A DNA stretch of 64,000 bases. Origin: Aureimonas phyllosphaerae (GTDB taxonomy: Bacteria; Pseudomonadota; Alphaproteobacteria; Rhizobiales; Rhizobiaceae). The notes beneath the pieces were generated by a model. That model was not told the origin of the DNA. It made no database searches and saw nothing but the letters and a program-made list of their open reading frames with translations. The stretch is taken from assembly GCF_900113065.1 (NCBI RefSeq), contig NZ_FOOA01000020.1, positions 1-64,000 of the forward strand, given 5' to 3'. The translations under genes were made by a program, and so were the position numbers. Position 1 is the first letter of the stretch. Each line of letters opens with the position of its first letter. Shown piece by piece: positions 25,599 to 33,472 of the stretch.

Positions 25599-26624
25599 TC
25601 AGCCGCGCTGACCGAGCGCGAAGATCGTGCCGGCGAGGAGGATGAAGCCGCCGACGATGGCGAGCTGCAGCGTGCTCGGAATACCGACGAAGATCAGGAC
25701 GTTGCTGACCAGCGTGATCAGGAAGACCCCGAGCAGCGTGCCGGCGACGCTGCCGGAGCCGCCGGTAATGCGCGCACCGCCCAGCACCACGGCGGCGATG
25801 ACGTCGATCTCCATGCCGGCCAGATCGAACGGATTGGCGAGGCGGTTGGAGGCGACGTGGACGACGCCCGCGATCCCCGCCAGGAGCCCGGCATAGGCGA
25901 AGACGAACACGCGCACCCGGAACAGGCTGATGCCGAGCCGCTCCGCGATGCCCGGATTGCCGCCGACAGCGAACACCGCGCGACCCATCAGCGTGCGCTC
26001 CAGGATGAACCAGGTCACGACCGAGGCCACCAGCAGGACGAGAACCGTCGCCGGCAGAAGCGAAATGCCGCCGCCCGGTGCCGTGTGGGTGTAGAGGGAG
26101 GCCCGGCCGAAGGCGTCCATGGCGGTCGGGATGTTCATGAACAGCGCGGTCCCGACAAAGGTCAGGAGGAAGCTGCGGATGATGTACTGCGTGCCGATCG
26201 TGACGATCAGCGAGGGCGCGCGAAGCGTGTGGACGAGAAGGCCGTTGGCCGCACCCAGAAGCGCGCCACCGCCCGCGGCCAGCAGGAAGAACACCGCAAG
26301 CGGCATGTCGGGCACATGGTTCGTCGCCAGCATCGTCAGCGCGTACATCATGAGCGCGGCGATCGCGGTGAACGACACGTCGATGCCGCCGGCCGCCAGC
26401 ACCACCAGCACCCCGAGGGCGAAGAGCCCGCGAACGACCGAGGCGCGCAGGACGTCGAACAGGTTGTTGACCTGCAGGAAGTCCGGATTGGCGATCGTCA
26501 CCGCGATGCAGGTGAGGATCACGAGGACCAGCGTGAAGAGTTCCGGGCGGCGCACCATCCGCTCCCACAGGCGCGAATGGAGGGGAGGCACCGTGGCGGT
26601 CGGGGTCGAGGCGATGTCGGTCAT
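25599..26624 (-). CDS. Sugar ABC transporter permease (RbsC/LsrD type)
   Basis: A 341-residue BPD_transp_2 permease from the ATG at 26624, which overlaps the ATPase stop by 4 bases. Markers are VLVVLAAGGIDVSFTAIA, SLIVTIGTQYIIRSF, FAVGGNPGIAERLGIS and AAVVLGGARITGGSGSVAGT. It is the second, promoter-distal permease of this importer; the other is encoded first in the operon. Confidence 0.91.
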   Translation of the reverse strand: MTDIASTPTATVPPLHSRLWERMVRRPELFTLVLVILTCIAVTIANPDFLQVNNLFDVLRASVVRGLFALGVLVVLAAGGIDVSFTAIAALMMYALTMLATNHVPDMPLAVFFLLAAGGGALLGAANGLLVHTLRAPSLIVTIGTQYIIRSFLLTFVGTALFMNIPTAMDAFGRASLYTHTAPGGGISLLPATVLVLLVASVVTWFILERTLMGRAVFAVGGNPGIAERLGISLFRVRVFVFAYAGLLAGIAGVVHVASNRLANPFDLAGMEIDVIAAVVLGGARITGGSGSVAGTLLGVFLITLVSNVLIFVGIPSTLQLAIVGGFILLAGTIFALGQRG

Positions 26625-28192
26625 GGTTGGCTGCCCTCTCCCGCCGAGGCGAGCGCGCGGTAGATCGTCTCCTCGCTCCATGCCTCGGCCGGTCGCTCGG
26701 CCACGATCGCCCCCTGCCGCATGACCGCGATCCGGTCGCAGTTCTGCAGAAGCTCGGGCAGGTCGTCGCTGATGATGATGACGGCCATGCCGCGATCGGC
26801 GAGCCGCTGGATGATGCGGAAGATCGTGTCCTTCGACCCGACGTCGACGCCGACGGTGGGACCGTGGAGGATCAAGAGGCGCGGCTCGATCGTCAGCCAG
26901 CGGCCGATCAGGACGCGCTGCTGGTTGCCGCCCGAGAGCGACTGGACCGGGAGATCGACGCTCGGTGTCGCCACCTGGAGGTCGGCCACCGTGGCCTCCG
27001 CGAGCCTGCGGGCGCGTCGGCCGCTGATGATGCCGAGCGCGCCGCGCAGGCGCTCCAGCACCGGCAGGGTGATGTTCTCCTCGATGGACTTTTCGAGAAA
27101 CAGCCCTTCGGTGAGGCGGTCCTCCGGCACGTAGCCGACGCCGGCCTCGATGGCCTCGCTCGGCGTGCCGATCTCGATCGCGGCGCCGTCGAGCCGGATG
27201 CGCCCGGTGCGGGCGGGGCGGACACCCGCCAGCGCCAGCGCGAGTTCGTTGCGCCCGGAATCGGCAAGGCCCGTGAAGCCGAGGATCTCGCCGCGCCGGA
27301 GCGAGAAGGACACGTCGTGGAACGCGTCCGACCCGAGCGCCTCGACCTCGAGACGTGTCACGCCGAGGGTCGGCTCGGAGCGGTAGCGCGCCTCGCTGAT
27401 CTCGCGCCCCGTCATCCAGTACATGAACTCGGCCTTGGAATGGTCCGCGACGTCGAGCTCGGCGACCTTGCGCCCGTCGCGCATGATGATGGCGCGCCCG
27501 CCGATCGCCTTGCACTCCTCGAGCTTGTGGGTGACGAACAGCACGGCGACGCCGCCCGCACGCAGCCGTTCGACGACCCGCAGGAGATTGTCGACCTCCT
27601 GGCGCGTCAGCGAGGTCGTCGGCTCGTCCATGATGACGAGCCGGGCATCGGCGGCGATCGCGCGGGCGATGGCGACGAGCTGGCGCACGGCGAGCGGCAG
27701 CGTGTCGGTTCGCCGGGTCAGGAACTCGCGGTCGGTCGGCAGCTGCACCTTGGCGAGCGCGGCACGCGCCGTGTCGAAGAGGGCTCTCGTATCGAGGCGG
27801 CGCGCAAGATGCCCGTCGGCGGCCACGAGCTGACCCGTGAAGGCGATGTTCTCGGCGACCGAAAGGTTCGGCAGGAGGGACAGGTCCTGGTAGACCGTCT
27901 CGATCCCGGCGCGCAGCGCGCCGATCGGTCCGATGTCTCCGGCCCGGTTGCCCGTCGCCTTGCCGTCGACCAGGATCTGGCCTTCGTCCGCGGCCTGCGC
28001 GCCCGAGATGATCTTGATCAGCGTGCTCTTGCCGCAGCCGTTCTCGCCCATGAGATGGTAGACGCGGCCCGCCTCGATCACGAGGTCGACCACCTTCAGC
28101 GCATGGACGCCGCCGAAGGATTTGCGCACGCCCCGGATCTCCAGGAGCGGAGGAGCGGCGTCGACCGTGAGCGGCGCTGGAACGACGGACAT
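26621..28192 (-). CDS. Sugar ABC transporter ATP-binding protein, C-terminal site degenerate
   Basis: A 523-residue tandem ATPase (RbsA/LsrA family). Domain 1 is complete: Walker A GENGCGKST, Walker B LVIMDEPTTSLT, with SLAVRQLVAIARA-like [15 protein letters not shown] as signature region. Domain 2 has Walker A GLADSGRNE, which lacks the GKS/T core, a good signature LSGGNQQRVLIGRWL, and Walker B LLILHGPTVGVD, in which the usual Asp-Glu is His-Gly. The second site is therefore unlikely to hydrolyse ATP. A weak second Walker A is usual in this family; loss of the Walker B Asp is less so. It is encoded between the binding protein and the distal permease. Confidence 0.9.
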   Translation of the reverse strand: MSVVPAPLTVDAAPPLLEIRGVRKSFGGVHALKVVDLVIEAGRVYHLMGENGCGKSTLIKIISGAQAADEGQILVDGKATGNRAGDIGPIGALRAGIETVYQDLSLLPNLSVAENIAFTGQLVAADGHLARRLDTRALFDTARAALAKVQLPTDREFLTRRTDTLPLAVRQLVAIARAIAADARLVIMDEPTTSLTRQEVDNLLRVVERLRAGGVAVLFVTHKLEECKAIGGRAIIMRDGRKVAELDVADHSKAEFMYWMTGREISEARYRSEPTLGVTRLEVEALGSDAFHDVSFSLRRGEILGFTGLADSGRNELALALAGVRPARTGRIRLDGAAIEIGTPSEAIEAGVGYVPEDRLTEGLFLEKSIEENITLPVLERLRGALGIISGRRARRLAEATVADLQVATPSVDLPVQSLSGGNQQRVLIGRWLTIEPRLLILHGPTVGVDVGSKDTIFRIIQRLADRGMAVIIISDDLPELLQNCDRIAVMRQGAIVAERPAEAWSEETIYRALASAGEGSQP

Positions 28193-28218
28193 GATGGGAT
28201 CCCGATGAAGGCGGTCGT

Positions 28219-28245
28219 GCTCCGGGGCCAGGACGGCCCCGGAGC
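28219..28245 (-). repeat. 11-bp perfect hairpin between binding-protein and ATPase genes
   Basis: Arms 28219-28229 and 28235-28245 pair perfectly over 11 bases around a 5-base loop, 27 bases after the binding-protein stop. It resembles in place and strength the stem after the amino-acid binding-protein gene at 19408-19437, and may likewise stabilise the receptor message or attenuate downstream genes. Confidence 0.65.
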
Positions 28246-28272
28246 GATCGGACGCGACGCTCGCGCCGCGGC

Positions 28273-29271
28273 TCAGAACGGATAGTTCTTGTAGGAGGCC
28301 TTATCGACGTCGACCCAGGCCTCGCCCTGGACGATAACGCCCTTGCCGGGCCCCTTCTTCACCGACACCTTGTTGTAGCCGGGCACGCCGAGGTCCATCC
28401 CGTCGGTCACTTCCTTGCCGTCGAGCACCATGTTGGCGACGACGTTCATGACGTAGCCGGCATCCTTCGGGTCCCAGAAGAAGATCTCGTCGACCGCGCC
28501 GGTGTCGAGATAGGGGCCGGTGTCCTTGGGCAGGCCGAGGCCGTAGACGCAGGTCTTGTCCTGGAGCCCGGCCTCCTCCACCGCGCGGCCGATGCCGATC
28601 ACGTCGATCGCGGACGAGCCCTGGAAGCCTTTGATGTCGGGATAGCGGCGCAGGATCTCCTTGGCCTTCTCGTAGGCCTTATTGGCGTCGTTGAAGGACT
28701 CGTTCTTGGCGGCCACCAGCTCCATGCCGGAATACTTCTTGGCGTTCTCGGCGCCCGCATCCACCCACTGGTTGTGCGTCAGGCTGCCGAGCGAGCCGAC
28801 GAAGCTCGTCCACTTGCCGGACTGGCCCATGCAGGCCGCGAGCTTCTCGTTGATGCGCGTGCCGAAGGCCTTGTTGTCGAAGGCCTCGATGTCGACCGCG
28901 GTGTTGACGAGGCTGTCGCCCTCGTGGGTAATCACCTTGATCCCGCGCTGCTCGGCGCGGCGCAGCACGCCTTCGAGCGCGGAGGGATCCATCGGTACGA
29001 CGGCGATGGCCGAGACGTTCTTGGCGACGAGATCCTCGATGATGCGGCCCTGCTGGGCGGCGTCGGCCTTGGCCGGACCGACCTGGCTCGTCGCGACGTT
29101 CGAGTGCTCGGCGCCGTAGGCGTCGACGCCCTGGTTCATGCGGGTGAACCAGTTCTCGCCGGTCACCTTCACGACGGTGACGATGGTCGGCTTGTCCTGG
29201 GCCGCGGCGGCACCCGCCCCGAGGGCGAGGCCGAGCGCCGTGCAGGCGGCGAGCTTGCGGAGTGTGGTCAT
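28273..29271 (-). CDS. LsrB/RhaS-like sugar ABC transporter substrate-binding protein
   Basis: A 332-residue type 1 periplasmic binding protein. The signal peptide ends near AAAAQDKP (residue 25). The mature protein has VTGENWFTRMNQGVDAYG, SAIAVVPMDPSALEGVL, VITHEGDSL and GLGLPKDTGPYLDTGAVDE, blocks typical of receptors for rhamnose and autoinducer-2. The sugar cannot be decided, because no lsrK, lsrF or rha genes accompany it; the only enzyme is a PfkB kinase. Confidence 0.88.
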   Translation of the reverse strand: MTTLRKLAACTALGLALGAGAAAAQDKPTIVTVVKVTGENWFTRMNQGVDAYGAEHSNVATSQVGPAKADAAQQGRIIEDLVAKNVSAIAVVPMDPSALEGVLRRAEQRGIKVITHEGDSLVNTAVDIEAFDNKAFGTRINEKLAACMGQSGKWTSFVGSLGSLTHNQWVDAGAENAKKYSGMELVAAKNESFNDANKAYEKAKEILRRYPDIKGFQGSSAIDVIGIGRAVEEAGLQDKTCVYGLGLPKDTGPYLDTGAVDEIFFWDPKDAGYVMNVVANMVLDGKEVTDGMDLGVPGYNKVSVKKGPGKGVIVQGEAWVDVDKASYKNYPF

Positions 29272-29302
29272 GCGGATCCTCCCGTTGGATGTGCTAATGC
29301 GA

Positions 29303-29340
29303 GCGCGGTTTCCTGGCCTTCTCCCGCCGAAAAACCGCGC
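29303..29340 (-). repeat. 9-bp hairpin between permease and binding-protein genes
   Basis: Arms 29303-29311 and 29332-29340 pair perfectly over 9 bases with a 20-base loop, 13 bases after the proximal permease stop and about 30 before the binding-protein ATG. It could be a partial terminator or an RNA-processing site; the long loop makes it weaker than the other two stems. Confidence 0.4.
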
Positions 29341-29353
29341 GGTCTGCGTGTCT

Positions 29354-30337
29354 TCAGCGGCTCGGCCGAAGCCAAGTGCCGAAATCGAACCTGGCGAAGG
29401 CCAGGAGCGCGAGGAGCAGGACGCCCCAGGCGAGGTCCCTGAAGAAGTTCGAGATGTCCATGAAGTTGAAGAGGCTCGACAGGATCTGGAGGGCCGTGGC
29501 GGCCAGAAGCACGCAGCCGACCTTCCCGTAGCCTCCCTCAGGCTTCACGCCGCCCATGACCGCGATCAGGATCGCGATCAGGACGTAGGAGCCGCCGTAG
29601 TCCCACTTCACCGATGCATTGCGGGCTGCGATGACGATACCGGCGATCGCCGACAGGAGGCCGCTCGCGGTGTAGGTCAGGACGATCATCCGGTGTTCCG
29701 CGATGCCGCCGTAGCGGGCGGCCTTCGGGTTGCTGCCGAGAAGCATCAGGCGAACGCCGAAGGGCGTGAAGCGCAGGACGAAGGCGATCACGGCAGCGAC
29801 GACGAGGAAGAGGGCGAAGCAGATCGGCATGCCGAGGATCGGGGAGTTGCCGAAGTCATCGAGCGGCGGGATGTAGCCGAGGCTCAAGGCCGAGCCGTTG
29901 GTGAGGAACACCGCGATGCCGGTGAAGAGGAGCTGCGTGCCGAGGGTCGCGATCAGCGGGGTCAGGCGGCCGTAGGCGATCACCAGCCCGTTGGCGAGGC
30001 CGCCGACGAGGCCGATCGCGAGCGCGAAACCGGCAAAACCCCACGAGAAGAGGTTCGGCGCCACGTCGGGCGCCACGAACAGCTTGGCCAGCATCAGGGC
30101 CGCGATGCCCGACAGGTTGGCAAGCGCGATACCGGACAGATCGATGCCGCCGTTGCCCGAGGTCATGGCGAGCATCACCCCGAAGGCGAGGAGGCCGAGT
30201 TCGGGGACTTGCGCCGCCATCGACTGGAGATTGTAGCTGTCGATGAAGTTGGCCCCGGCCAGCCACGCGCCCGCCGTCAGAAGGGCGACGTTGAGCAGGC
30301 CGAGAAAGACGCTCTGCCGGTCGAAACTGCGAAGCAA
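29354..30337 (-). CDS. Sugar ABC transporter permease (RbsC/LsrC type), promoter-proximal
   Basis: A 327-residue permease with family blocks GVMLAMTSGNGGIDLSGIA, LTPLIATLGTQLLFTG, LLGSNPKAARYGG and LIAVMGGVKPEGGYGKVG. It is the first gene of the five-gene minus-strand operon: permease, binding protein, ATPase, permease, PfkB kinase. The order is unusual because the binding protein is second. Confidence 0.9.
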   Translation of the reverse strand: MLRSFDRQSVFLGLLNVALLTAGAWLAGANFIDSYNLQSMAAQVPELGLLAFGVMLAMTSGNGGIDLSGIALANLSGIAALMLAKLFVAPDVAPNLFSWGFAGFALAIGLVGGLANGLVIAYGRLTPLIATLGTQLLFTGIAVFLTNGSALSLGYIPPLDDFGNSPILGMPICFALFLVVAAVIAFVLRFTPFGVRLMLLGSNPKAARYGGIAEHRMIVLTYTASGLLSAIAGIVIAARNASVKWDYGGSYVLIAILIAVMGGVKPEGGYGKVGCVLLAATALQILSSLFNFMDISNFFRDLAWGVLLLALLAFARFDFGTWLRPSR

Positions 30338-30727
30338 ACCGCACCTCCCGTACGATCCTGGCTCGAAACGTCACCGACTCGCTGAGCGAACCGGCCTCCC
30401 CACGTTTCGATTTTTGACATTTGTCGCGAAGGTTATGTCGAATGTCAATTCGACTCGGGTGTTGGCGACATGTTTTCGCCGAGCTGGCAGCGGGCGGTCG
30501 GTGTCAGCCGAACGACGTCCGGTGCAAGCCGTCGGGCGACCTGCGAAACGCACCGTGCCCTTCGATTGCAGCCGACGAGGCCCGTCCAAGGATGTCCGAT
30601 GGCGGAGGGCTTGGCACGGCGAAACAGGATTCTGCCGAGAAGCTCCGGACCGACGCCGCTTGCGGGCCGACCATCGGCCGCGCGCTCAAACGGCGGTGCT
30701 GTGCGCCAGGCGTTTTCCGGGCGTGCG
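30338..30727. other. Intergenic region upstream of the sugar ABC operon
   Basis: A 390-base gap. Its left part (about 30405-30455) is AT-rich and has the inverted repeat listed at 30414-30448. The remainder up to the metallophosphoesterase stop shows no convincing gene on either strand; a reading frame that is open across it lacks a start, a ribosome site and recognisable protein character. Confidence 0.5.
30414..30448 (-). promoter_or_regulatory. Inverted repeat, operator/promoter candidate for the sugar ABC operon
   Basis: Arms TTGACATTTGTC (30414-30425) and GTCGAATGTCAA (30437-30448) match in 10 of 12 positions, with an 11-base spacer, 77-111 bases before the first permease ATG. The outer arm also supplies a perfect TTGACA -35 hexamer on the minus strand (30448-30443), so a bound repressor would block the promoter. 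No LacI- or DeoR-type regulator gene is close by. Confidence 0.5.
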
Positions 30728-31690
30728 CTACACGCCTGCGGAGGGCGGGTGGTCGTCCCCGAGGTCGATCACCACGATCTCGGGCGGCACGCCGAACCGG
30801 ACCGGCGCGATGGAACATCCGAGCCCTCCCGACACGACGAGGTGAGCGTCGCGGCCGTCGGATCGCGGCTCGACCACATGGCCGTAGGCATAGCGATTGG
30901 CGTATCGCGAGGGCACCACGGGCGAGTGCCCGAGGAGCCGGATCTGGCCGCCATGCGTATGGCCGGACACGGTCAGGGCAACCGGACGCGTCGCTGCCCG
31001 TACGTCCGGAAACACGTCCGGCTCATGCGCCATCAGGATCACGGGCGCATCGTCCGTGACGGCGGCCAGCGTCGCCGGCAGGTCATCGACGCCCCGCCAG
31101 GCGCTGCGGCCGTACTGGCGTTTGGGCAGAAGAGCGAGCTGGTCGCCAAGGCCGGCGATCCAGAACGGATGGCCGTCCTTGGACCGGCGGACGGCCTGGT
31201 TCTCCAGGACAGGCAGGCCCGCCCGCTCCAGCGCGTCCTGCCCGAACGTGGGTCCGTGCCCTCGCTGCTGCGCCGCCTCGTCCTCCCACCAGTCGTGGTT
31301 GCCCATGACCGCGTAGCGCCCGAGCGGCGCCCGGAGCCCGGCCAGGATCGACGCCCAGACGGACGGGTGGACATCGGCCGTCTTGAACCGGCGCATGCCG
31401 ACGGAATAGTCGCCGAGAAGGAGCGTCACGTCGGGCGCGAGCGCGTTGGTCCGATCGACGATGTCCGAGATGCGGTCCGGCCGCATCCAGGGGTGGCAGG
31501 CATGGACGTCCGCCACGAGCGCCAGACGCAGGCGAAGCCCCCTCGGCCAGCCGGGCGGCGTGAACGCGTATCGTGCGACGCTCAACCGCCACATCGGCTC
31601 GAGCGCGAAGGCATAGGAGCCCAGCGCGCCCGTCGCGAGGGCGCCGAGGCCGAGCGTTCGAAGAAAGCGGCGACGGGTCAGAAACGGCAT
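30728..31690 (-). CDS. Tat-exported metallophosphoesterase
   Basis: A 320-residue calcineurin-like phosphoesterase. The N-terminus carries a twin-arginine signal (LTRRRFLRTLGLGALATG), so the folded protein is sent to the periplasm. All metal-binding motifs are present: ADVHACHP (DxH), LLGDYSVG (GD), VMGNHDWWED (GNHD), MAHEPDVF and SGHTHGGQIRL (GHTH). Relatives include YaeI-type phospholipid or nucleotide phosphodiesterases. I use the ATG at 31690; a TTG at 31705 would add five residues. It is divergent from the DapA-like gene and seems to be a single-gene unit. Confidence 0.9.
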   Translation of the reverse strand: MPFLTRRRFLRTLGLGALATGALGSYAFALEPMWRLSVARYAFTPPGWPRGLRLRLALVADVHACHPWMRPDRISDIVDRTNALAPDVTLLLGDYSVGMRRFKTADVHPSVWASILAGLRAPLGRYAVMGNHDWWEDEAAQQRGHGPTFGQDALERAGLPVLENQAVRRSKDGHPFWIAGLGDQLALLPKRQYGRSAWRGVDDLPATLAAVTDDAPVILMAHEPDVFPDVRAATRPVALTVSGHTHGGQIRLLGHSPVVPSRYANRYAYGHVVEPRSDGRDAHLVVSGGLGCSIAPVRFGVPPEIVVIDLGDDHPPSAGV

Positions 31691-32098
31691 GCGAACCCAC
31701 GCCAACCGGGAGAAACGATGCGGGCAGGACCATGCCCCGGCGACCTTCTAGAACGGCGGGGCGGCGTGTGGCCAGACGCGATGACGCGGTCGGACGAGAT
31801 GGGGCGCGGCGGCAGCTCGGGTCTGCCGACCTCAGCCGGCGCTCCGGGCCGGCCGCCGGGGTTGTCGACGCCGATTGCGCCAGCCGACGCCGCGATGGGC
31901 TATCGAAACGAACGGCCGGATCCGTCGCCTCGTCCCGGGGGGGGGCGGGGCCGGAGCGTCGGCGGACAGGCTTCTCGAGATGCCCATCCGTTCGGACGGG
32001 ATTGGAGACAGGTGCCGACCGGCCGAAAACTCGTATCGATCCTTTATGCGGTTGGGACGACATTCCGCCCATCGAAACAACGGGAGCGAGCTCCTTCG
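31691..32098. other. Intergenic region between the phosphoesterase and DapA-like genes
   Basis: About 400 bases between divergent genes. It includes a run of nine G residues (31937-31945), then C and four more G, with more G-pairs following, which could form a G-quadruplex. The last 90 bases before the DapA-like ATG are AT-richer and probably hold its promoter. No gene is visible. Confidence 0.5.
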
Positions 32099-33046
32099 AT
32101 GGGTTCCGCATTCTCCGGCGTGATGACCTCACTGATCACGCCCTTCAAGTCCGACTTCGATTCCGACGTCGGCCTGTTCACCGAAGTGGACATGTTCCGC
32201 GTCGCCGCGCTCACGCGCTGGCAGGCCCGCAGCGGCGTATCGGCCGTCGCGGTCGCCGGCTGGGCGGGCGAGGGCTCCAACCTCAGCCGCGCCGAGCGCA
32301 TCGAGGTGATCGAGGCGGCCGTATCGGCAAAGGGGCGGATGTCCATTCTCGCCCATGTCGGCACGCCGAGCACGGCCGCTTCGATCGCGCTCGCCTATGA
32401 TGCCGAGAGGACGGGCGCGGACGGCCTCGTCCTCGTCATGCCCTTCTACAACAAGCCCTCGTTCGCCGGGATCCAGGCGCACGTCCAGGCGGTCGCGTCC
32501 GCGACGGAGCTGCCGCTGTTCCTCGAGTTCGACGAGGCCGCCACCAAGGTTCACCTGTCGTCATGCCAGATGGCGGAACTGACCAAGATCGCCAACGTCG
32601 CGGCGATCATCGACCATTCCGCCAACCCCTTGCATGTCGAGTGCATGGCAAGGGCCCGCGACGGTGTCGCCTTCCTGGCAGGACACGAGCCGACGGCAGC
32701 GGCCAGCGGCCTTCTCGGAGCGGACGGCCTGTTCAGCGCGGTCGCGAACGTCGCGCCGACGCTGGTCGTCGGTCTGTGGGATGCGATCCGGGGCAACGAC
32801 GGCGCCCTGGCGCGCGAGTTCCAGTCCCGCCTTCGCCCGCTCGTCGATCTCGTCGAGGCCGAGGGCGTCGCGGCCTTGAAGGAACTGCTGCAAGAGAGCG
32901 TCGGGTGCGAGACGACCGTCCGGTTGCCGCTTCACACCCTGTGCCGGGACGCGCGCCGTCAGGCGGCGTGCGTCAGGGACACGATGGAGGCGATCCCGCC
33001 GCGCGTTCCCATGCTGCATGTGGCCGGCCTGGAGGCCGCCCGATGA
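32099..33046 (+). CDS. DapA-family (dihydrodipicolinate synthase-like) protein without Schiff-base lysine
   Basis: A 315-residue TIM-barrel protein that follows the DapA/N-acetylneuraminate lyase family along its length: VMTSLITPFKSD, AVAGWAGEGSNLSRAERIEV, GADGLVLVMPFYNKPS, and a late LAGHEPTAAASGLLGADG. The catalytic positions are changed. The family GTTGE loop is GWAGE (54-58), the proton-relay Tyr aligns with E143, and the Schiff-base Lys aligns with I171 in NVAAIIDHSAN. An aldolase working through a Schiff base is therefore unlikely; it could be a different lyase, a binding protein or a regulator. The start has GGGAGCG about 12 bases upstream. A 4-base overlap couples it to the next small gene. 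Confidence 0.8.
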   Translation: MGSAFSGVMTSLITPFKSDFDSDVGLFTEVDMFRVAALTRWQARSGVSAVAVAGWAGEGSNLSRAERIEVIEAAVSAKGRMSILAHVGTPSTAASIALAYDAERTGADGLVLVMPFYNKPSFAGIQAHVQAVASATELPLFLEFDEAATKVHLSSCQMAELTKIANVAAIIDHSANPLHVECMARARDGVAFLAGHEPTAAASGLLGADGLFSAVANVAPTLVVGLWDAIRGNDGALAREFQSRLRPLVDLVEAEGVAALKELLQESVGCETTVRLPLHTLCRDARRQAACVRDTMEAIPPRVPMLHVAGLEAAR

Positions 33047-33294
33047 GCGCGGTGTCGAAGATCGAACCCGACCCCCTGGCGTTCACGCTGCGTCCGGGCG
33101 GGCACGGAAGCTGGATCGTCGAGGGCCCCTGCAACTGCTGCGGCGGCATCTTCGTCTCGCGCGAGGCGGCGCTGGAGTTCGCGCGGCGCGAACGCCGCGC
33201 GCTGGAGGAGGTGGCGCGCCACATCTGCTACACGCCGCCCGGGGACGCCGCCGAGGTCGCAGCCGCACCTGCGATCCGGCTGTTGGCATCGTGA
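33043..33294 (+). CDS. Small hypothetical protein with CNCCG motif
   Basis: An 83-residue protein of unknown function, overlapping the DapA-like gene by 4 bases (ATGA), so translation is coupled. It has a short beta-rich start (GSWIVEGPCNCCGGIFVS), with cysteines in a CNCC cluster that could bind metal or be redox-active, followed by an amphipathic, Arg/Glu-rich helix (EAALEFARRERRALEEVA) and another Cys. No signal peptide or membrane segment is visible. I recognise only a loose likeness to small rhizobial proteins of the W-V-x-G-x-F-x-S-x-E-A-A-L type. Confidence 0.65.
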   Translation: MSAVSKIEPDPLAFTLRPGGHGSWIVEGPCNCCGGIFVSREAALEFARRERRALEEVARHICYTPPGDAAEVAAAPAIRLLAS

Positions 33295-33381
33295 CCGAGG
33301 CGGACGATCGGGCAGGAGGATGCTCGTTTCCAGCCTGAATGGTCTGCCCGCATCCTCGACCCGTCATCCCGAATGAACTGG

Positions 33382-33408
33382 CGGCCGGGTTTTTCCGGCT
33401 CCCGGCCG
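33382..33408 (+). terminator. Hairpin in the convergent gap after the small gene
   Basis: Arms of 8 GC bases (33382-33389 and 33401-33408) with an 11-base loop that begins with five T. It sits in the 178-base gap between two converging genes. A further loose inverted repeat (GAGGATGC with GCATCCTC) lies just upstream. Either could end the DapA-like transcript. Confidence 0.4.
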
Positions 33409-33472
33409 AGGGCCGACGTCCGGCCGATCGGCTTCGGACCGCTCTGGCGCAGGTTTCGAGGGAGTGTGATCG

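Noticed and set aside
30470-33046. A plus-strand frame of 858 codons that would give the DapA-like protein a 540-residue N-terminal extension.
   Set aside because: The extension overlaps the metallophosphoesterase on the other strand, is Arg/Pro-rich and has no domain; the DapA fold begins at the ATG at 32099.
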